A model generated the notes under the pieces. The model searched no databases. It was given only the letters and a program-made list of their open reading frames with translations, and was not told where the DNA came from. A stretch of DNA of 7,641 nucleotides from Treponemataceae bacterium (GTDB lineage Bacteria; Spirochaetota; Spirochaetia; Treponematales; Treponemataceae): NCBI GenBank assembly GCA_024697985.1, contig JAILRX010000146.1, positions 1 through 7,641 on the forward strand, written 5' to 3'. A program made the position numbers and the translations under genes. Shown here piece by piece: positions 5,028 to 7,641 of this stretch (the first letter of the stretch is position 1; every line of letters starts with the position of its first letter).

Positions 5028-7319
5028 ATGAAAAAATATTATTCTTTTATCTTCATTTTGGGATTTTTGATTTCATCAGCATTTGCGCAGGTTGAATTCA
5101 AGAGTTTTGATTTGAACAATAACAACAATCTTCTTTTTTCAGTTGAACACACTCCAGTCGTTGAATCGGCTTACGAAGCGCTTTTCTATTATAATGTTGA
5201 TGAAAAAATCCAGCAGAGTTCTTCATCTAAGACAAATAATCCTTATTTGATGACCTGCTACCCTGAACAGATTGAAGTTTTGAGCGACGGAAAGGTTTTT
5301 CAGTTCAGAAACCGATACGGTACGGCTCAGTACGGTGTCAATTCAAAAAAACTCCGATACGTCAAACGGGCTACAGAAATTGAAAAATCTTCAACAAGCT
5401 TTATTCCTGTCTACCACGAAAGACTTGCGCCGATTTCGGTAAGTCCTGATGGAAAATACGTCGGGTACATCGAAAGAACTACGGCTGCACGCGGAAAACT
5501 CATCATCAGATGCCTTGAAAACAACCAGGCCTTTGTTCTTGCAGACAAGGTCGAATATGGCTATGACGAGCTTCCAATCAAATGGTCACCGGCTTCTTCT
5601 ACAGCAATCTATGAAAACAGCGGCGTGCTTTATTTTATCACGCTTAAAGACGGAGCTTTTGAAAATCCGCTCCCTGAAAAATACAGGAAAATCGGGCCTG
5701 GTACGATTCGAAACGTTTACTGGGCAAGCGGCAAAAAACTCATGTATGTTAACCACGAACTGGTCTATGCAATTTCCGCTGATGAACTTTATACAAGAGC
5801 CCTTTATTCAGACCTTATCGGAAACGGAAAAATTGTCGGAAGACTTCCATCTGTTTTTAATTCTTCAGAAGATCAGTTTTGGACGAGTGAAAGCGGCCTT
5901 TCATTGGTATTGCTTCAGGACAACAGAACTTTGTGGTACATGGAGCTTGCAGGTACTGACTTCAACTTCGTAACGACTCTTTTTTCATATCCATTTGTGA
6001 CTGTTCCTGGAACTGCCCTTAATTTCAAGGTTTTCTGGACATTGCCAAAACGAGGTTCAATCAAACAGACTCCTCTTGTATGGCTTGAAATGCTCCGTGA
6101 CGGTAAGAGCGAAAGCTACCTTTATTCATTGGTTCGAAAAGAAAGTGATAATTACGCTTATTTTGTTTCACTTCCGATTCCGACATTTTCTAGAATTCCA
6201 AAGCTTTCTCCTGATAAAAGTCAGCTTGCCTTTGCCGGCGAAGATGCATTCTTTGTATACGATGTAAGTTCTTGGTCACAAAAATACTGCTTCAACGATG
6301 AGCGGATCACGAATTTTGCATGGATTGATAACGAATCAATTGTTTTGGGCGGGAACGAAACCGTAAGAACCTGGTCATTGATCAGCAATACAAGTTCAAT
6401 ACTTTTCCTTTCTCAGGCTCCTGTTTATGGATGGAACGGAGAAAGCGATGAAGTTCTTGCAAAAAACAGTTTTGGAACATTCCAGTACGATAAAAATCTT
6501 GGCACATGGAAAGTTGCTTCAAATACGATTATACGGGACAATTCAACAAGAAACTCAAAATGGAGAATCTTCCTCGATAAGTCTCAGAACGCTTCATACA
6601 AAAACACGATATATTGCCGTGAATTGAATGCCGAAAGCTACAACAGGCCTCTTTTTGATCAGACAGCACGAAAAATCGTACACGACAAGCCGATGGTTGC
6701 AATTACCTTCGACTGTCTCGATAATGCTGATGGTCTTACTTCAGTTCTTTCAAGCCTTTCCAGATATGGCGTAAAATCAACATTCTTCATCAACGGTGAA
6801 TTTGTTAGACGTTTCCCGACTGGCGTAAACGAGATCATCAAGGCCGGCCATCAGTGTGGTTCAATGTTCTATTCGCCTTATTTTATGAGCGATGAAGGTT
6901 TCGACATGAATGAAAACTTCGTAAGACGAGGTCTTGCCCGAAACGAAGATGATTTTTACGAGCTTACCCAGCATGAACTTTCTCTTTTGTGGCACATGCC
7001 TAATTATTATTCGAACAACATCATCTTAAAAGCAGGTTCAGATGCAGGTTATACCTGGGTCGATAAAGGTCTTGCACCGCTTGATATGCTTACCTACGAA
7101 CAGGTCCTTAAATCTGGAGAAAAATATTTTACCAGTGCACAGCTTATTGATTACATCGTTGATAATCTTGATAACGGTGTTGTAATTCCAATATCTGTCG
7201 GAATCGCAGAAGGAACTCGAGGTGACTATCTTTACGATAAACTTGATGTTTTGATAAGTGCGATTTTGGCTAAAGGCTATCAGATAGTAACCGTTTCTGA
7301 GCTTTTGCAGGGAAACTGA
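5028..7319 (+). CDS. Exported propeller-like protein with degenerate NodB/polysaccharide-deacetylase domain
   Basis: A 763-residue protein. Residues 1-20 form a signal peptide with probable cleavage after AFA (A20/Q21) and no lipobox cysteine, so it is likely periplasmic or secreted. Residues about 25-545 have a beta-rich, propeller-like pattern with TolB/WD-style repeats such as ISVSPDGKYVGYIER (136-150) and LSPDKSQLAFAG (393-404); blade number cannot be counted by eye. Residues about 553-760 match a NodB-homology fold: VAITFDCLD (557-565), GVKSTFFINGEFVRRFP (581-597), AGHQCGSMFYSPY (606-618) and the final GYQIVTVSELL (750-760). The canonical TFDDG second Asp is Cys563, the HxxxH metal-binding pair in motif 2 is absent (Met613, Pro617), and the arginine of RxPxG reads WHMP (655-658). 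The late catalytic histidine is not evident: PISVG (721-725) replaces the usual LLHD. Classical zinc-dependent deacetylase activity is thus doubtful; a binding or structural role on glycans or peptidoglycan is possible. It lies 32 bases after the M23 gene. Confidence 0.88.
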   Translation: MKKYYSFIFILGFLISSAFAQVEFKSFDLNNNNNLLFSVEHTPVVESAYEALFYYNVDEKIQQSSSSKTNNPYLMTCYPEQIEVLSDGKVFQFRNRYGTAQYGVNSKKLRYVKRATEIEKSSTSFIPVYHERLAPISVSPDGKYVGYIERTTAARGKLIIRCLENNQAFVLADKVEYGYDELPIKWSPASSTAIYENSGVLYFITLKDGAFENPLPEKYRKIGPGTIRNVYWASGKKLMYVNHELVYAISADELYTRALYSDLIGNGKIVGRLPSVFNSSEDQFWTSESGLSLVLLQDNRTLWYMELAGTDFNFVTTLFSYPFVTVPGTALNFKVFWTLPKRGSIKQTPLVWLEMLRDGKSESYLYSLVRKESDNYAYFVSLPIPTFSRIPKLSPDKSQLAFAGEDAFFVYDVSSWSQKYCFNDERITNFAWIDNESIVLGGNETVRTWSLISNTSSILFLSQAPVYGWNGESDEVLAKNSFGTFQYDKNLGTWKVASNTIIRDNSTRNSKWRIFLDKSQNASYKNTIYCRELNAESYNRPLFDQTARKIVHDKPMVAITFDCLDNADGLTSVLSSLSRYGVKSTFFINGEFVRRFPTGVNEIIKAGHQCGSMFYSPYFMSDEGFDMNENFVRRGLARNEDDFYELTQHELSLLWHMPNYYSNNIILKAGSDAGYTWVDKGLAPLDMLTYEQVLKSGEKYFTSAQLIDYIVDNLDNGVVIPISVGIAEGTRGDYLYDKLDVLISAILAKGYQIVTVSELLQGN

Positions 7320-7628
7320 TTACTTTTCTGACATTTTTGCCCACATCCTTCGAAGCAGATTGCCTTTTGTAATGGTTCTGTCTGCTACGAGGATTGTACT
7401 GTCAATCAGATTTGTTCCGTAATAATATTCAACTTTTCCATACTGATTTCCCTTTTCTACAGAAAAATCTTTTATATCATCAAGAACAATTTTACGTGCT
7501 AAAGGATAATAGTTTCCTTTTTCATCAGTGATGTTAGGGCAGAGCACAAAGTGATTTTCTGGACAGATTTCTATAAGGTTGCAGCAGTATTCTTTTCCGC
7601 CCGGTACTTTGTATCTTACAGGTTCCAT
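7320..7628 (-). CDS. Small conserved-looking protein of unknown function, possibly 5'-partial
   Basis: I do not recognise this protein. From ATG 7628 it is 102 residues, soluble, with no signal peptide or membrane segment. It is a mixed charged/aromatic sequence with a CC pair (15-16), Cys22 and Cys30, a tyrosine cluster (VEYYYG, about 66-71) and a basic C-terminus (RRMWAKMSEK). The frame has no stop between 7628 and the window edge, so the true start may lie outside; GGA 4 bases before the ATG is only a weak ribosome binding site. Its stop codon (7322-7320) directly abuts the stop of the plus-strand propeller/NodB gene (7317-7319). That it is a real gene rests on its length, sensible composition, and the fact that it begins exactly where the convergent gene ends instead of shadowing it. 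Confidence 0.65.
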   Translation of the reverse strand: MEPVRYKVPGGKEYCCNLIEICPENHFVLCPNITDEKGNYYPLARKIVLDDIKDFSVEKGNQYGKVEYYYGTNLIDSTILVADRTITKGNLLRRMWAKMSEK

Positions 7629-7641
7629 TTTTCCAACCGGC

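Noticed and set aside
5449..5973. Plus-strand 174-codon open frame
   Set aside because: It is a shadow in a second frame of the propeller/NodB gene; the main frame has the signal peptide, Shine-Dalgarno and domain motifs.

Overview
The window looks like a compact chromosomal segment from a spirochaete, most likely a Treponema. This is inferred from three things: moderate-to-low GC with A/T-rich intergenic bases, a Maf/DUF115 flagellin-type glycosyltransferase next to cell-wall genes, and a LysM-M23 endopeptidase followed by a propeller plus NodB-like exported protein. No species can be named from the sequence alone. There are no rRNA, tRNA, CRISPR or mobile-element signals and no gene-free stretch above 300 bases; coding density is close to 100 percent.

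Left half, minus strand (3704 down to 1): three genes in a tightly overlapping run. They are a type I signal peptidase (3704-3183), a class B penicillin-binding protein of the FtsI/SpoVD type with one C-terminal PASTA domain (3192-1327), and a Maf/DUF115 (MptE-like) protein (1346 down to the window edge, its C-terminus missing). Overlaps of 10 and 20 bases suggest one mRNA with coupled translation. The third gene probably starts at a TTG inside the PBP gene, behind a good Shine-Dalgarno.

Right half, plus strand: after a short A/T-rich divergent gap (3705-3750) comes a membrane-anchored protein with two LysM domains and a complete M23/LytM peptidase domain (3751-4995). A 763-residue exported protein follows (5028-7319), with a propeller-like middle and a C-terminal NodB/polysaccharide-deacetylase fold. 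It has a strong Shine-Dalgarno and a perfect extended -10 box just after the M23 stop codon, so it can probably be transcribed on its own. A small unrecognised minus-strand ORF (7628-7320) meets it tail to tail with no bases between the stop codons.

The genes share a theme of envelope building. A septal-type transpeptidase makes peptidoglycan crosslinks, a peptidoglycan-anchored endopeptidase cuts them, a signal peptidase releases exported proteins, and a Maf protein probably glycosylates flagellin or another surface protein. The most interesting item is the NodB-like domain of the 763-residue protein. It keeps the fold's N- and C-terminal signature stretches but has lost almost all canonical metal-binding and catalytic residues, with cysteines beside two of the lost motifs.
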